A stretch of DNA of 64,000 bases from Saprospiraceae bacterium (GCA_021604865.1 BQJU01000016.1:1-64000); one strand, 5' to 3'. Counted from the first letter of the stretch, positions 27,649 through 38,347 are shown. Notes: a model not told the origin generated them from the letters alone. Numbers and translations are program-made.

Positions 27649-28683
27649 TCATTCACTTCCATTCCCTCCTCTCAAAATATGCTGAATATCCTCCAATTCT
27701 CTTTTGGTAAACTCCAGATTGTCGAGTGCTTTTACATTGTCTATTAATTGCTGAGTACGGCTTACCCCTACCAGGACGGAGGTGATGCGCTCGTCTTTCA
27801 GCAACCATGCGATAGCCATTTGTGCCAGACTTTGGCCGCGATTTTTAGCAATTTCATTAAGGTTACGGACTTTTTCCAGCACTTCGGGGCTGATTTTCTC
27901 CTTGGTCAGGTAACGACCATCTTTAACCGCCCGGGAATCTTCAGGGAATCCCTTCAGGTATTTATCAGTCAAAATCCCTTGTTCCAGAGGGGAAAAGGCA
28001 ATGCCTCCCACACCTTCTTTGCCCAGCATGTCCAGCAGACCATTTTCTACCCATCGGTCAAACATGCTATACCGAGGTTGATGAATCAGGCACGGCGTTC
28101 CCAAGCGGTTTAAAATATCAGTAGCCCGGTCGGTCAACTCAGCTGGATACTGTGAAATGCCAATATAAAGTGCTTTGCCTTGCCGAACGATGTGATCTAG
28201 CGCGCCCATGGTTTCTTCTAGTGGTGTATCCGGATCGGGGCGATGGTGGTAGAAGATGTCTACATAATCTAGCCCCATCCGTTTCAGACTTTGGTCAAGG
28301 CTGGCTATGAGGTATTTGCGGGATCCCAGATTACCGTAAGGCCCTGGCCACATATCCCAGCCCGCCTTGCTGGAAATGATCAACTCATCACGATAGGCTG
28401 AAAAATCTTTTTTTAGCATACGGCCGAAATTCTCTTCCGCGGCGCCATAGGGAGGACCATAGTTGTTGGCTAAATCGAAATGAGTGATCCCATAGTCAAA
28501 GGCAGTTCTAAGAATTTTACGGCCATTTTCAAAATTGTCGGTATTCCCAAAATTATGCCACAATCCCAAGGAAATAGCCGGCAGCATGATGCCACTTTTT
28601 CCACAACGGCGATATTTCATTTTTTCATAACGTTGATCACTTGCCTGATAGGTGCCAAGGGATGTTTTGTCGTTTGTTTTCAT
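27649..28683 (-). CDS. Aldo/keto reductase, YghZ (L-glyceraldehyde 3-phosphate reductase) type
   Basis: The 344-residue cytoplasmic protein has the AKR TIM-barrel motifs: ITHFDLANNYGPPYGAAEENFG with the catalytic Asp and Tyr, ISSKAGWDMWPGPYGN with the catalytic Lys, and DIFYHHRPDPDTPLEE with the His. GIAFSPLEQGILTDKYL and the C-terminal VLVGVSRTQQLIDNVKAL bind NADP(H). The GPPYG and WPGPYG blocks are characteristic of the YghZ subgroup. In E. coli that enzyme reduces L-glyceraldehyde 3-phosphate and methylglyoxal; the true substrate here may be a sugar aldehyde. It is upstream of the GH30-like gene on the same strand with a 200-base gap. Confidence 0.9.
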   Translation of the reverse strand: MKTNDKTSLGTYQASDQRYEKMKYRRCGKSGIMLPAISLGLWHNFGNTDNFENGRKILRTAFDYGITHFDLANNYGPPYGAAEENFGRMLKKDFSAYRDELIISSKAGWDMWPGPYGNLGSRKYLIASLDQSLKRMGLDYVDIFYHHRPDPDTPLEETMGALDHIVRQGKALYIGISQYPAELTDRATDILNRLGTPCLIHQPRYSMFDRWVENGLLDMLGKEGVGGIAFSPLEQGILTDKYLKGFPEDSRAVKDGRYLTKEKISPEVLEKVRNLNEIAKNRGQSLAQMAIAWLLKDERITSVLVGVSRTQQLIDNVKALDNLEFTKRELEDIQHILRGGNGSE

Positions 28684-28754
28684 GGTGTTTATGAATGTTT
28701 TTCGTTAATGTATTATTCTGTGCATTTTCTTCTACCACCTGTTTCTCTTGGAAA

Positions 28755-29050
28755 ACAGGAAAGAACTACTACTCCATTTCAAACCACCACTGCTGCCCCT
28801 AAACCTCCTAAACCTTCCTAAACCAATTCCCCCATAAGAACTGGAAAAACCATAAGAACTGGAAAGAACTACTCCATTTCAAACCACCACTGCTGCCCCT
28901 AAACCCCCTAAACCTTCCTAAACCTTCCTAAACCAATTCCCCCATAAGAACTGGAAAAACCGTAAGAATTGGAAAGAGCTACTCCGTTCTACTCCCCACT
29001 GCTGCCCCTAAACCCCCTAAACCTTCCTAAACCAATCCCCCCCCCTAAAA
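28755..29050. repeat. CCTAAACC array with three AAGAACTGGAAA units
   Basis: Three units contain CCATAAGAACTGGAAAAACC, then AACTGGAAAGAACTACTCC, then CACTGCTGCCCC, separated by CCTAAACC/CCTTCCTAAACC runs. They are the reverse complement of those at 24015-24208. The array fills most of the 368-base gap between the AKR gene and the HTCS gene and ends at the HTCS stop codon, so it reads GGTTTAGG on the HTCS coding strand. Confidence 0.9.
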
Positions 29051-29051
29051 C

Positions 29052-32000
29052 CTACACCCCATATTCCGAAGGGCTCACCCCATATTCTTTCTTAAACTGT
29101 TCCCGGAAAGATTTCAAATCATTGTAACCTACCATATAGGTCACTTCCGATACATTGTATTGTTTGCTATCGAGTAATTGGGCCGCACGTTTTAGTCGGA
29201 TATTCCGTATGATTTTATTGGGAGATTTTCCCGTAAGGGCCTTTAACTTTCGATAGAGTTGCATACGACTCATGATAAGAGCTGCAGCAAGTTGTTCCAC
29301 TGAAAAATTGGAGTCGTCGATGTGTTTTTCTACGACTAGTTTGATTTGGGACAGAAATTGCTCATCAAGAGAACTGATCACCAAATCAGAAGGGCTGAAA
29401 TCAAAATTTTTGGAGAACTTTTCCCGTAATTTTTGGCGAGATGCTATTAGGTTTTTAATGCGGGCAGATAACAAACGCATGTTAAATGGCTTGGTAATGT
29501 AATCATCAGCACCGGTTTCCAAGCCATCAATTTTGAAGATAAGGGAAGTCCGAGCCGTCAGCAAAATGACGGGAACATGACTGGTGGTAATATCGGATTT
29601 AATTTTAGTACACATTTCAATGCCATCCATGTGTGGCATGGCGATATCGGCGAGAATCAGATCCGGTGGATTAGCCAGGGCCTTTTCCAAACCAATGACG
29701 CCATTTTCAGCTTCTTCGATGAGGTAATTTTCTTCGAGGTTTTCCCTGAGATAAGCGCGGATATCAGCATTGTCTTCCACAATCAAAAGCGCATGCTTGC
29801 GGTCAGAGGAAGCACCATTGTTGGTAATTGATAAGGGCGCATCAGAAACTTGTAAACCCTTTTCCAGGTGATCGGACAATACATAATTACCGATATATTC
29901 ACTATTTTTAAAACCGGCGATTTTTTCTTCTTCTTTAAAATGTTTATCCCCTAAGAGTAATGCACAATGAAAAGTGGCGCCTTGATCTTCGGTGCTTTCG
30001 GCCCAAATTTGACCATGATGTGCTTCAATAATACTTTTGCATAAGGCAAGGCCAATGCCAGTGCCTCCCTTTCGAGCTGATTCAGGACTTTTCTCAACCT
30101 GATAGAAGCGATCAAAAATATAGGCCAGCTGATCAGTCGGAATTCCACAACCTGTATCGGAAATGGTGATCAAACAAAATTGATCATTGTGGGGATGTTG
30201 TATTGTGCTAGGTTTTAATACCGGATAATCTGCTGTTTTTGCGAGACGGATTCTAACCTCAATAGCGTCACCGCCGTTCGTAAATTTAAGGGCATTGGAT
30301 AATAAATTGAACAACACTTTTTCCATTTGATCCCGATCATACCAAAGGCCAATAAAATCGAGGTCCTGAAAAAATTTCAGCTTGATCTGTCGGTGTTTGG
30401 CCAAGCCCTTGAACGAAAGCACAATATCATTGGTGAATTTGATGAAATTGCCCTCTGCAACTTTCAATTTCATCAAACCTGCCTCACTTTTTCGGATATC
30501 GAGCAGCTGGTTGATCATCGTCAGCAAACGATTGGCGTTATAATGCATTCTGGTGTACGCCTGATGGAGCTTTTTATCTGTTTTTTGCTCTTTGATGAAT
30601 TGTTCCAGGGGGCTGATAATCAGGGTTAAAGGTGTGCGTAATTCATGTGAAATATTGGTGAAAAAGGTCAGTTTCATTTGATTGACTTCTTCCAGTTTTT
30701 CCCGTTCAATCCGTTCCAGTTGTAGGCTGTGATTGAACTCGGCACGCATTTTGGCAATTTTCAAAATGCCATACAATAAAGCCAAACCCAGAATGGCATA
30801 AAGGAAGTAGGCCCGGCCGGTTAACCAAAAAGGTGGTAGTACCCTTAACTTAAGCGCAATCGGCTCACTCCAATAGCCGTCACTATTGGCTGCCTTTACC
30901 AGAAAAGTGAAATTTGCATAAGGAAGGTTGGTGTAATGGGCAATGCGCTGATTGGCGTCTGTAAGTACCCATTTTTCATCAAATCCATCGAGTTTGTGGG
31001 CATATTGGATTTTTTGTGGTTTGCCAAACTGGATGCCGACAAACTCAAAGGAGATGACATTATCTCGATGACTTAGCTCCAGGTATTCGGTTTCACCGAT
31101 GTGTTTTTTTAAAATAACGCGACCATCCTCCAGCTCACCAATAGGAATGGAATTATTGAACAACCGGAAATCGGTAATGGCCACTTTGGGAGGAATAGTA
31201 TCAGGATGGATATCTTCCGGAAAAAATAGACTTAATCCATTGACGCCACCAAAAGCAAGTTGCCCAAGTGGAGTAGCACATACGGCATCATCATAAAAGA
31301 AATTGTCTTGTAAACCGTCAGAGGCGTCAAAGTTTTTGATCTCCGGATTGGACAAAGACAGGTCACTTTGCAAGCAAGATATACCTCGCTGTGTACTCAC
31401 CCAAAGTCGGCCTTGCCGGTCTTCCAATATAGATTGAATAATATCATTGGCCAGCCCGTCTTTGGCCAAAAAATGGGAAAAAGTATTGGTTTTCGGATGA
31501 AAAATATTGAGCCCATTTTCGGTGCCAACCCAAAAGCGATTATGAGAATCAAAAAACAGGCAATTGATAAAATTATTACTAATGCTGCCGGCTTGATCGG
31601 GCTGGTATAAGTATTGATCCAGCAGCTCAATAAGGTTTTTTTCGCGATTAAATTTAAGTTTCAGCAATCCACCACCACGGGTGCCTACCCAGAGGATGGT
31701 TTGTCCATTTTCTACAACTTCTAATAGATGGACCATTGGATAGGCTTCAAAATTGACGCTAAAATCAGAGGTGGCTGTATATTTGAAAAACTCCTGCCTC
31801 TTTGCATCGTAACGTACCAGCCCAATATCCCAGGAGCCTATCCAGATATCTCCGGAGCTGGAGCCGGTAACGGCCATTAGATGTTCTTCGCTCAGACTCT
31901 CCAAGTCATTACCGGTGGTGTATTGGAAAAGATCCTTAATTTGAGTATCTCCATTTAGAACATCAGATTCTTTAATCTTTATCAAGCCTGCTCCAAGGGT

Positions 32001-33356
32001 AGTGATCCACAACCAGCCATCCTGATCCAGAAAAATATCGGAAATGAAACCTGCCGTTTCTGATTCATTTTGAACCATGAGGGTAAACTGGCGCGGTTTT
32101 CCAGAAGAAATGTTTTGCTTTTGAATGGCTAGGTAATGCAATCCACCGCCTCGGGTACCCATCCAAAGGCCGTTGTTGTCGGTGGAGTTAATAATAGTGG
32201 TGATGACGTGATTTCCAGATGATCCGATTCCCTCGGGCTGAATAGTGAAAAAGGGTTTGGCTGAAAGGTTCAATTTGTGCAAGCCTCCCTCGGTACCGAT
32301 CCAGAGATTTTCCGAACGATCACAAAACAAAGCTTTGATGTTGTTATTACTCAATTGCTTAGACTGATTGCTATCAGCAATAAATCGTCGGAAACGGTCG
32401 GTTCTTTTATCCAATAAATTTAATCCATTAAAAGTGGCCACCCATAAGTTGTTATGTTTGCCTTCCCACATATCAACAACAAAATTGTGGCTCAGGCTAT
32501 TGGTATCTTCAAGGTTATGGCGAAAAAATTGTAGGTCTATCTTTCGGAAATTCTCATTGGAAAACTTCAACTTCTTTAGTCCGCCTTTTGTGCCTATCCA
32601 TAACGATTGTGGACTATCCGCTACCGCTTTGACTTTGTAAATGTAATTGTGTGGGGAAAAGGGAGCCGGTAGTTCAGCGTTACTTGCCGGATTGAGGTTA
32701 TAACGCACAAAATAATCTGGCTCTCCATTCGCCTTTCTGACCAATCTATTTAAACCGTCTTCTGTTCCAATCCACAAGGATTCATCCGAAGCCTGGCAGA
32801 TAGAATAGACAAAATTATGGCTCAGGCTGCGAATATCAGTCTGTTGGTGGGTGAAATGTACGAACTGCTGTTGTTCCGGATTTAAAAGGTTGAGTCCATT
32901 TTCCGTTCCTACCCAAAAATAGCCATATTTATCTTCAAAAATAGCCCAGACGTTATTATTGCTTAGGCTATTCATGTCATCGGACTTGCGCTTGAACTGG
33001 ATAAACTGGTCCAGGTCCCGATCGTAGAGGTACATTCCGGAATTGCGGGTGCCTACCCACAGCTGTTTTTGGCTATCCTCAAAAAGTGTAGTGATTTTAT
33101 TACTTTCCAGGCCATTTACATTGCCGGGCTCCTGCTTGTACTGCTTAACGTTATAACCATCGTATTTCAGCAATCCCGACCAGGTGCCCAGCCAAAGGAA
33201 CCCCTGATGGTCTTGTAAAACGGTAGTAATGGCACTATGAGATAATGGAATGTCTGAAGGGAACTTATCAAAATTAAAGGGAGCCTCTTGCGCAAGGCTA
33301 CTTAAAGCGAGCATCCAACCTACAAAGCATAAAATGGTTGTTTTGATAAGTTTCAT
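29052..33356 (-). CDS. Hybrid two-component system regulator (HTCS)
   Basis: The 1434-residue single-chain sensor-regulator begins with a signal peptide (to SLAQEA). About thirteen propeller repeats follow, with motifs such as LWVGTRNSGMYLYD, FWVGTENGLNLLN and LWIGTEGGLHKL, forming a two-bladed-type periplasmic sensor. A Y_Y_Y domain and one transmembrane helix (AYFLYAILGLALLYGILKI) come next. The kinase has FFTNISHELRTPL (His904) and ATPase boxes SDTGCGIP and GTGIGLAL. A receiver follows with ADIAMPHMDG (Asp1237), then a C-terminal AraC-type helix-turn-helix (MSRMQLYRKLKALTGKSP). Such proteins sense an oligosaccharide in the periplasm and activate a polysaccharide utilization operon. It lies between the mannan locus and the second SusCD pair and could control either. 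Confidence 0.95.
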   Translation of the reverse strand: MKLIKTTILCFVGWMLALSSLAQEAPFNFDKFPSDIPLSHSAITTVLQDHQGFLWLGTWSGLLKYDGYNVKQYKQEPGNVNGLESNKITTLFEDSQKQLWVGTRNSGMYLYDRDLDQFIQFKRKSDDMNSLSNNNVWAIFEDKYGYFWVGTENGLNLLNPEQQQFVHFTHQQTDIRSLSHNFVYSICQASDESLWIGTEDGLNRLVRKANGEPDYFVRYNLNPASNAELPAPFSPHNYIYKVKAVADSPQSLWIGTKGGLKKLKFSNENFRKIDLQFFRHNLEDTNSLSHNFVVDMWEGKHNNLWVATFNGLNLLDKRTDRFRRFIADSNQSKQLSNNNIKALFCDRSENLWIGTEGGLHKLNLSAKPFFTIQPEGIGSSGNHVITTIINSTDNNGLWMGTRGGGLHYLAIQKQNISSGKPRQFTLMVQNESETAGFISDIFLDQDGWLWITTLGAGLIKIKESDVLNGDTQIKDLFQYTTGNDLESLSEEHLMAVTGSSSGDIWIGSWDIGLVRYDAKRQEFFKYTATSDFSVNFEAYPMVHLLEVVENGQTILWVGTRGGGLLKLKFNREKNLIELLDQYLYQPDQAGSISNNFINCLFFDSHNRFWVGTENGLNIFHPKTNTFSHFLAKDGLANDIIQSILEDRQGRLWVSTQRGISCLQSDLSLSNPEIKNFDASDGLQDNFFYDDAVCATPLGQLAFGGVNGLSLFFPEDIHPDTIPPKVAITDFRLFNNSIPIGELEDGRVILKKHIGETEYLELSHRDNVISFEFVGIQFGKPQKIQYAHKLDGFDEKWVLTDANQRIAHYTNLPYANFTFLVKAANSDGYWSEPIALKLRVLPPFWLTGRAYFLYAILGLALLYGILKIAKMRAEFNHSLQLERIEREKLEEVNQMKLTFFTNISHELRTPLTLIISPLEQFIKEQKTDKKLHQAYTRMHYNANRLLTMINQLLDIRKSEAGLMKLKVAEGNFIKFTNDIVLSFKGLAKHRQIKLKFFQDLDFIGLWYDRDQMEKVLFNLLSNALKFTNGGDAIEVRIRLAKTADYPVLKPSTIQHPHNDQFCLITISDTGCGIPTDQLAYIFDRFYQVEKSPESARKGGTGIGLALCKSIIEAHHGQIWAESTEDQGATFHCALLLGDKHFKEEEKIAGFKNSEYIGNYVLSDHLEKGLQVSDAPLSITNNGASSDRKHALLIVEDNADIRAYLRENLEENYLIEEAENGVIGLEKALANPPDLILADIAMPHMDGIEMCTKIKSDITTSHVPVILLTARTSLIFKIDGLETGADDYITKPFNMRLLSARIKNLIASRQKLREKFSKNFDFSPSDLVISSLDEQFLSQIKLVVEKHIDDSNFSVEQLAAALIMSRMQLYRKLKALTGKSPNKIIRNIRLKRAAQLLDSKQYNVSEVTYMVGYNDLKSFREQFKKEYGVSPSEYGV

Positions 33357-33585
33357 AAACCTTGTTGCTAAACGATTTTAGTAAAAATAGCAACTGTTTA
33401 TGAAAGAAGAAATTATTCTGTGAATCAACTGGGTGGATTCCAGCGAAATGTTACAATGACCCCGCTTTTTTGTAGCAATAGACCTTCTGAGGCCAGCTCT
33501 AGCCTTTCAAAGTTTCCTAATTCCTGGAAAGTTGGGAGCTAGCCTGTCTGCCATTTTAAACGGCGGTCTCAAAATCTTGAAAAAA

Positions 33586-35115
33586 TCAAAACACCGCCAC
33601 CACCCCCTCCGGATCCAAAGGCCCACCAAAATTATAAGGCGCCAATCCCTGAATGCGCAATTCCTCTGCCGGTACCGGTAATTGGGCTGGTGTGCCTATT
33701 TGCAAACCACCTAAGTCATCGACTTCCAGATAACTCAGACGGGGCCCGTTTCGGCGGCGATCCAGCCAAAGGCTCATCGGGGCGGTACTTAGTAATTCAA
33801 TGGCTCGCTCGTAGCGAATGGCGCGATCTACTTCCGCAAAAGCAGCTGCAGGGCCAAGTGGCGGCAACTCCCCGCGAGTGACGCGTGTACCCGCATTGAT
33901 GATGGCCACGGCTTCCGGCGAGCGGTTTAATGCCAGGAGGGCTTCCGCTCTTAATAAGTCATTATCCGCAGCCAGAAAAACCGGCATTGGGCCTGAAGAA
34001 GAGCCATCTCCGGCAAAAGTCGGATCGGTGATGTTGCGGTTGTGTTTGTAATGTGAGTAGTGCCATTCTCCCCGGTCTGGAGGGAAGTTATTAGTAGGAA
34101 AATACAGGAAATCCGTTTCCAGCCGTTTATCGGCAGAATTGGCTTCCGGGTTCGACAATGGAGGTTCTCCCTTGGCAATCACTTCGGGATAACGAGTAGG
34201 TTGGCTGGGATCTAAGGCGGCCACTAATCGCTGGTCTACTCTGGCCCAAAATGGTCCGATACCCGCTTCGGCGAAGACGTAACTTTGGTAGCTTTGCCAG
34301 AATTTTCCATCGGCTATCGGAGCAAAATCAAAGGTCAACCCCAGTTCTGCATGGGCTAGCACAGCCGTCCAATCGACCAATGCCTTTTCCTGCTCGGTAC
34401 GTGGCCATTGGGTCAAAAAACGGGCTGCATAGGAATGGCAGAGCTGCACAAAATCTTCGGAGCCCAATCTTAAGCCGTTAAAATATTCGTGTATAAAACT
34501 GATATCGGAAGATTCGGCGAGCATGATGGCCATTTCCAGATCGGTGATGGCAGCGGGAATGACCTCGGTATAAGGCACTAAAGTTAATGGCTTTCCCAGG
34601 TCTGTATTTTCGTCCACCAGGAAGGTCTGATCGAATAGTAGGCCGAGGTAACCCCAGCTCACGGCCCGCAAGAAGTGTGCTGCTGCGAGGATGGCCTCGT
34701 CTTGCGGTCCACCATTGTCTATGGTGACGCCTTTGTCGATAGCCGCAATCACATCATTGGCAGAAGAAACGGCGGAAAGGCAGCCAAACCAGGGGTCTTT
34801 GACTACTTGTTGGTAATCATTTTCTTCGGAAGCCCGGTTGTTGTAGGGAATCCTTGGTTCTTCACCCATTCGCTCAGCACCAAAATTGGCCCACCCCATG
34901 CCATAGGCATCACCGGTTACAGATAAGGCAATCACGGGATGATCATCATGCACGCCTTGCCACCAGGCGATATAGCCGCCTTGCAAAACGGTCAGCAAAT
35001 CACTGCCCGTAGTTAATACCGCATTGCGATCCGGATTGTTGTTATTGACCGTGTCGAGGTCTTTACAGGCAGCTAAACTTAAAATTAAAAGAATTATTGG
35101 TAAGGCTTTTTTCAT
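33586..35115 (-). CDS. SusD/RagB-family lipoprotein (second pair)
   Basis: From the Met at 35115 the protein starts MKKALPIILLILSLAAC, a lipoprotein signal; the frame opens nine codons earlier. The 509 residues show the SusD-like helical body (AAHFLRAVSWGYLGLLFDQT, LRAEALLALNRSPEAVAIIN) and the usual end (QLPVPAEELRIQGLAPYNFGG). Alignment to classic SusD is weaker than for the first pair, and it looks like the subset associated with non-sugar or unknown cargo. It follows the SusC gene by 30 bases (3 bases if the earlier start is used) and is the last gene of the minus-strand run starting at 42973. Confidence 0.88.
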   Translation of the reverse strand: MKKALPIILLILSLAACKDLDTVNNNNPDRNAVLTTGSDLLTVLQGGYIAWWQGVHDDHPVIALSVTGDAYGMGWANFGAERMGEEPRIPYNNRASEENDYQQVVKDPWFGCLSAVSSANDVIAAIDKGVTIDNGGPQDEAILAAAHFLRAVSWGYLGLLFDQTFLVDENTDLGKPLTLVPYTEVIPAAITDLEMAIMLAESSDISFIHEYFNGLRLGSEDFVQLCHSYAARFLTQWPRTEQEKALVDWTAVLAHAELGLTFDFAPIADGKFWQSYQSYVFAEAGIGPFWARVDQRLVAALDPSQPTRYPEVIAKGEPPLSNPEANSADKRLETDFLYFPTNNFPPDRGEWHYSHYKHNRNITDPTFAGDGSSSGPMPVFLAADNDLLRAEALLALNRSPEAVAIINAGTRVTRGELPPLGPAAAFAEVDRAIRYERAIELLSTAPMSLWLDRRRNGPRLSYLEVDDLGGLQIGTPAQLPVPAEELRIQGLAPYNFGGPLDPEGVVAVF

Positions 35116-35145
35116 GCTTTTTGGTTTGTTCAAGTGTTTCATTGG

Positions 35146-38100
35146 TTAAAAAACCACCTGGAGACTAAAGGAATAGGTCTTCCTCAATGGATAATTGAAG
35201 GCATCAACCAGAAATAGTGCCGGATCACCATTGGGGGTACGGATATCGCTGCCACGGGCGTCCGGTGCACGGTTGGTCAGGGTGTATTCATCGCGGGCCG
35301 GACTGGTAACATCAGGATGGAAACCACTGTATTTGGTAATGGTAAACAGGTTTCTACCGATCAAACTCAGCCGAATGGATTCAATTTGGCCTTTAAACAT
35401 TTTTTGCAGCGAGGCTTTGTTAATGGTATAGGAAAGTGAAGCTTCCCGTAGCATAAAAAAGGTGCCCTTCTCCACAAAATGGTTATTGGGAACCAGAGAA
35501 TTGTACAGGCCGTCACTGCCGTAAAAGTTGGCGGCAATATTTTCGTGTTCACCGACCTCAGCATGCCTTAAATCCCGGAACAACCACTGCTTGGTTAAGT
35601 TGTATACATCGCCTCCTTTTTTCCAGTCGAATAAAGTAAACAATTCCAGTCCCCCATAACTGATGGTATGCAAAAAGCCCATACGGAAATCGGGATTGAT
35701 ATCTCCAATTTTTTGCACTAGTGGATTGCCACTGGCATCTTTGAGTTTGTAGGGAACTTCATTAGCCGTACCGATCAAATCATTATGGACGAGGTACCCA
35801 GCATCATTTAGCGAATAATCAAGTGGACTAACTCCTTCCTGATCGCCTAATTGTTCAACGCTTGTCGCAAATACTTCACCAACCATGGTACCCAAAGATC
35901 CCCCTTCTTCAATCAAAAACAGGGAAGATTGCTGGAAACCTGGGCCGGTATTGTAGGCCGGCACGTCCAGTTCGGAAATTTTTTGCTGCACTCGATTAAA
36001 GGTAGTCGCCACCTCCCATTTGAACTTATTACCACGAATTTTGAACAACTTTTTCAAATCGGTATTGAGTAAGGCTTCGTAAACCGTTGCATCAATGGTG
36101 CCCGCATTGCGCCACTGGCCCAAAAATCCGGCAGCAGCAGGAAGTGGAACCAGCAGAATCTGGTCTTTGGTAAGGATATGTGCGTAGTTAAATTCCAAAT
36201 CAAAAGCCTTTAAAAAGGTAGCATCGATCCCGATTTCGGTTTCGGTGGATAAGGCCGGTTTTAGAAAGTTATTACCCAATGTTCTTTTGGTGGTATTGCC
36301 GTTGATCAGCGCCACTGTTTCAAAGCGTTGCTCAAAAGCCGGGCGAATACCCGATGTGCCTATGGAGGCGCGCAACTTTAATTCCTGAAAACCTTTGATC
36401 TTGGTCGTTTCGGTCAGGCGGTAGGCGGCACTTAATCGATAATAATTGGCATTGCGCTCTTCCGGGCCAAAGAGAGAGGAGCTTTCCCGGCGAAAAAGGG
36501 CACTAAAGATGTAGCGTTTTTTATAATCAATATCTGTGAGTAGGAAACCACTATAGGCTACGATTTCCTGCATTTCCGAAGAGATGAAAATATTACTACG
36601 GGCATTATCCAAAGACCGAATGCCGGCAACTGCCAGGTTTTCTCCGCGGCTTTCATTTAATTGCCGGGTCAGATCCTCATACAAAAAGCTGGCCTGAAAG
36701 GCAGTAGCGATATTGCCAAATTGCCGCTCCGCGATTGCGCTTACCCTGGAGGTGAAAAACTGGTCGGTCCGGTCACTGCGGTGAATGCCGCCGCCACCGC
36801 TATTCTGTACTCCGGCAGTGGCCAGAGGACCAAATAGACCCGGTACATTGGTACTCAAAAATCCCTTTTCTACAAATTGCTCAAAGGCATGATTGGAACG
36901 GTCAATGCCCGCCTGATAACTGAGGGATAACCAAAGGTTTGGATAATAATTGACCTGAAAACTACCCAAGAGCCGGTTGCGATCTACAGTCTGCCGGGTA
37001 TGCGCCCGGTCATAGAGTGGATTGGAAATGCCCATTCCTGTATTGTCGATATCCCAGTCGTTGGCCGTACCGTCTTCTTCATTTACAGCATCAAGGTCAA
37101 AAATGGGGGTCAGGAAAAGCATGGAAGCCAGATAACTGCCTGGGCCATTGGAGCTAGGTGCCAGCAAATCCTGATGAGCACTGCTATAATGAGCACTCGA
37201 TTTTAGTTGAAACTTCTGGCTGATTTCATGGTCGACATTCAGGCGAAAAGCATGGCGGGTATATCCCTCCGAATGTTGTATGATGCCTTTATCCCGAAAG
37301 CGTTGCGCGGAAGCGAGAAAATTGGTTTTATTGGATTTGCCTTGTACACCCAGATAATGGCTTTGTATGCTGCCATTTTGAAAAAGGTAATTCTCCTGAT
37401 AGTCCTGAAGGTTGGGCAATTCTGTATCGAGTAAACCGCTTTCAGAAGGATTGCCCAAGACCGGCTGTGGACCCGTTGGGTCGATAATTTCGCGATTGGT
37501 TTTGGTATTCAACGGATAACGGTTAATCTCTTGAGAAAAGCCGACTTCACTCCGATAAGTCACTCTGGTGGTGCCCGTTTCGAGATCCTGGCCTCTTTTG
37601 GTAAAAATCTGGATGACCCCATTGGCTGCTTGAGAACCATAGAGGGACGCTCCGGCCGATCCTTTCAGTACTTCAATGTGGTCGATATCCTCCGTATGAA
37701 AATCGGCTAGTGAAGTTCCATTTAGGTATAGGCCATCCACGATAAGTAGCGGTTGTTGGCCATTGGCGATAGCATTTGCCGACCGAATTTGAAAATAGAC
37801 GCCCTGTCCGGGTTGACCACCCGTTTGATGGACTCTAAGGCCGGATATTTTACCTTGTAAGCCAATCCCCGGATTTTCGCCGGGCACGGTTGAGATCAAC
37901 TTTTGCTCCAAATTACCCACTGCAAAACTCATCAATTTGCTGTATTGCCCTGCGGCAGTACCGGTGACGATGATTTCTTCCAGTTCAGTGAATTCAGATT
38001 GCATGACAATATCTACCTGGGTTTCATTCCCGACTTTTACTTCTGCCGGATTGAAGCCGGTATAGCTAAAGATTAAGGTCGGATATTCCGGAGATTTGCG

Positions 38101-38328
38101 GAAAAAGAAATTTCCACCGGTGTCGGCTCCAGGAACGGCGATTTGATAATAGCCATCCTCATCGGTGACGGTCCCGTTTCCGGTTTCTTGAAGTACAATA
38201 TTTACGCCTGCCAGCGGAGTTCCATCCGCGCTAGTTACTCGACCACCTATCATTGAGGTCTGAGCATGCAAATTAGGGATTGCCAGGAGTAGCATTCCTA
38301 GGAAAGAGAAAAAATAAGTCAATTTCAT
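35146..38328 (-). CDS. SusC-family TonB-dependent transporter (second pair)
   Basis: The 1060-residue protein has a signal peptide (to NLHAQ) and a carboxypeptidase-regulatory-like domain (GGRVTSADGTPLAGVNIVL). LEEIIVTGTAAGQ begins the plug domain, which contains FQIRSANAIANGQQPLLIVD. A barrel ends in YSFSLQVVF with the terminal Phe. Between the first domain and the plug there is the unusual insert GADTGGNFFFRKSPEYPT. No carbohydrate-active enzyme follows it. Instead a secreted unknown protein, a GH73-like membrane protein and a GH73 enzyme lie directly upstream in the same direction, 19 bases separating it from the nearest. The imported substrate is therefore unclear. Confidence 0.92.
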   Translation of the reverse strand: MKLTYFFSFLGMLLLAIPNLHAQTSMIGGRVTSADGTPLAGVNIVLQETGNGTVTDEDGYYQIAVPGADTGGNFFFRKSPEYPTLIFSYTGFNPAEVKVGNETQVDIVMQSEFTELEEIIVTGTAAGQYSKLMSFAVGNLEQKLISTVPGENPGIGLQGKISGLRVHQTGGQPGQGVYFQIRSANAIANGQQPLLIVDGLYLNGTSLADFHTEDIDHIEVLKGSAGASLYGSQAANGVIQIFTKRGQDLETGTTRVTYRSEVGFSQEINRYPLNTKTNREIIDPTGPQPVLGNPSESGLLDTELPNLQDYQENYLFQNGSIQSHYLGVQGKSNKTNFLASAQRFRDKGIIQHSEGYTRHAFRLNVDHEISQKFQLKSSAHYSSAHQDLLAPSSNGPGSYLASMLFLTPIFDLDAVNEEDGTANDWDIDNTGMGISNPLYDRAHTRQTVDRNRLLGSFQVNYYPNLWLSLSYQAGIDRSNHAFEQFVEKGFLSTNVPGLFGPLATAGVQNSGGGGIHRSDRTDQFFTSRVSAIAERQFGNIATAFQASFLYEDLTRQLNESRGENLAVAGIRSLDNARSNIFISSEMQEIVAYSGFLLTDIDYKKRYIFSALFRRESSSLFGPEERNANYYRLSAAYRLTETTKIKGFQELKLRASIGTSGIRPAFEQRFETVALINGNTTKRTLGNNFLKPALSTETEIGIDATFLKAFDLEFNYAHILTKDQILLVPLPAAAGFLGQWRNAGTIDATVYEALLNTDLKKLFKIRGNKFKWEVATTFNRVQQKISELDVPAYNTGPGFQQSSLFLIEEGGSLGTMVGEVFATSVEQLGDQEGVSPLDYSLNDAGYLVHNDLIGTANEVPYKLKDASGNPLVQKIGDINPDFRMGFLHTISYGGLELFTLFDWKKGGDVYNLTKQWLFRDLRHAEVGEHENIAANFYGSDGLYNSLVPNNHFVEKGTFFMLREASLSYTINKASLQKMFKGQIESIRLSLIGRNLFTITKYSGFHPDVTSPARDEYTLTNRAPDARGSDIRTPNGDPALFLVDAFNYPLRKTYSFSLQVVF

Positions 38329-38347
38329 AAGTCGATACTTTCTTATT

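Noticed and set aside
33490-33550. Possible terminator hairpin between HTCS and the second susD
   Set aside because: The arms pair only in short blocks with several mismatches and there is no T-tract.
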